This document shows positions 43,760 to 43,970 of a stretch of 43,970 nucleotides of DNA, piece after piece; within the stretch, counting starts at the first letter, position 1, and every line of letters starts with the position of its first letter. Source of the DNA: an uncultured Bacteroidota bacterium (GTDB lineage Bacteria > Bacteroidota > Bacteroidia > Chitinophagales > UBA8649); NCBI GenBank assembly GCA_937139485.1, contig CAKZQD010000173.1, positions 1-43,970 of the forward strand, given 5' to 3'. The position numbers and the translations under genes are program-made. The notes below the pieces were generated by a model that had not been told where the DNA came from, did not search any database, and saw only the letters and a program-made list of their open reading frames with translations.

Positions 43760-43970
43760 AAAATTTTTGAGAAATATAATGGTCGCCAACAGCATTCTTT
43801 GAAATAAGATATGTGGTAGCTAGTGAAACAAAAAACGCAGCTCAATAGGCCGCGTTTATATAATTATGGAGATGCAATGTTGTTATGAAAAATAACAATA
43901 ATGCTGAAAGATAAAATGCACAAAGTGCTTAGGTAAACTTTAGTCATTAGGTGTGTTGTTGGTTAAGGTT
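43760..43970. other. Non-coding tail of the window with one GC-rich hairpin
   Basis: No open frame of useful length is seen on either strand. A hairpin AAACGC-a-GC with GC-c-GCGTTT (roughly 43834-43857) stands out from the AT-rich background. I see no tRNA, insertion sequence or gene start before the window ends. Confidence 0.4.

Noticed and set aside
43684..43970. tRNA or insertion-sequence end near the window's right edge
   Set aside because: No cloverleaf-compatible arms or terminal inverted repeats could be matched; only isolated hairpins are seen.

Overview
The window is a strongly AT-rich stretch of a Bacteroidota chromosome, most likely Flavobacteriales or a close relative; genus cannot be fixed from sequence alone. 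Evidence: a complete SprA (the type 9 secretion / gliding outer-membrane translocon) directly behind ruvA, a NagZ-type GH3 plus serine-hydrolase fusion, a CarB without the C-terminal allosteric domain, a MetH without the homocysteine domain, and several upstream regions with the Bacteroidota -7 promoter element TAnnTTTG instead of sigma70 boxes. Most of the window is ordinary core genome.

Layout. 1-8.2 kb: end of an unknown gene, ligA (+), a ureohydrolase-fold protein with degraded metal site (-), a DUF456 membrane protein and M48 lipoprotein protease operon (-), and the GH3/beta-lactamase-like fusion (+). 8.2-19 kb, minus strand: metH, sprA and ruvA, with ruvA-sprA translationally coupled. 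19.3-21.1 kb: two tandem paralogous secreted proteins (+). 21.1-21.7 kb: a non-coding array built of three copies of an A-C-B repeat unit with AT-rich hairpins. 21.7-24.9 kb: carB and a small lipoprotein (-). 25-36.3 kb, a long plus-strand run: GT2 glycosyltransferase, DppC/OppC-type permease and PP2C phosphatase; then S41 protease, MacB-type permease, adaptor, second GT2, TolC and second adaptor, which look like a tripartite exporter set without its ATPase. 36.3-36.8 kb: a ParD/ParE-like toxin-antitoxin pair. 37-41 kb, minus strand: TonB-C-terminal protein, TPR protein and DUF2490 protein packed end to end, plus branched-chain aminotransferase. 41.1-43.7 kb (+): a possible DNA polymerase III psi-like protein, a free-standing beta-barrel resembling the C-terminal part of Bacteroidota M1 peptidases, and a chimeric ORF.

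The strongest anomaly is that last ORF (42898-43683): its first 68 or so residues are a secretion signal and unknown sequence, and the rest is plainly the C-terminal two thirds of the F1 ATP synthase gamma subunit. It looks like a partial atpG duplication captured behind another gene's 5' end. I did not find a clearly new multi-gene defence or mobile system; the toxin-antitoxin pair is the only defence/addiction-like module. Other points worth a look are the hairpin array, a GC-rich palindrome at 36835-36858, the metH promoter overlapping the sprA terminator, the ATPase-less exporter cluster and the psi-like protein.
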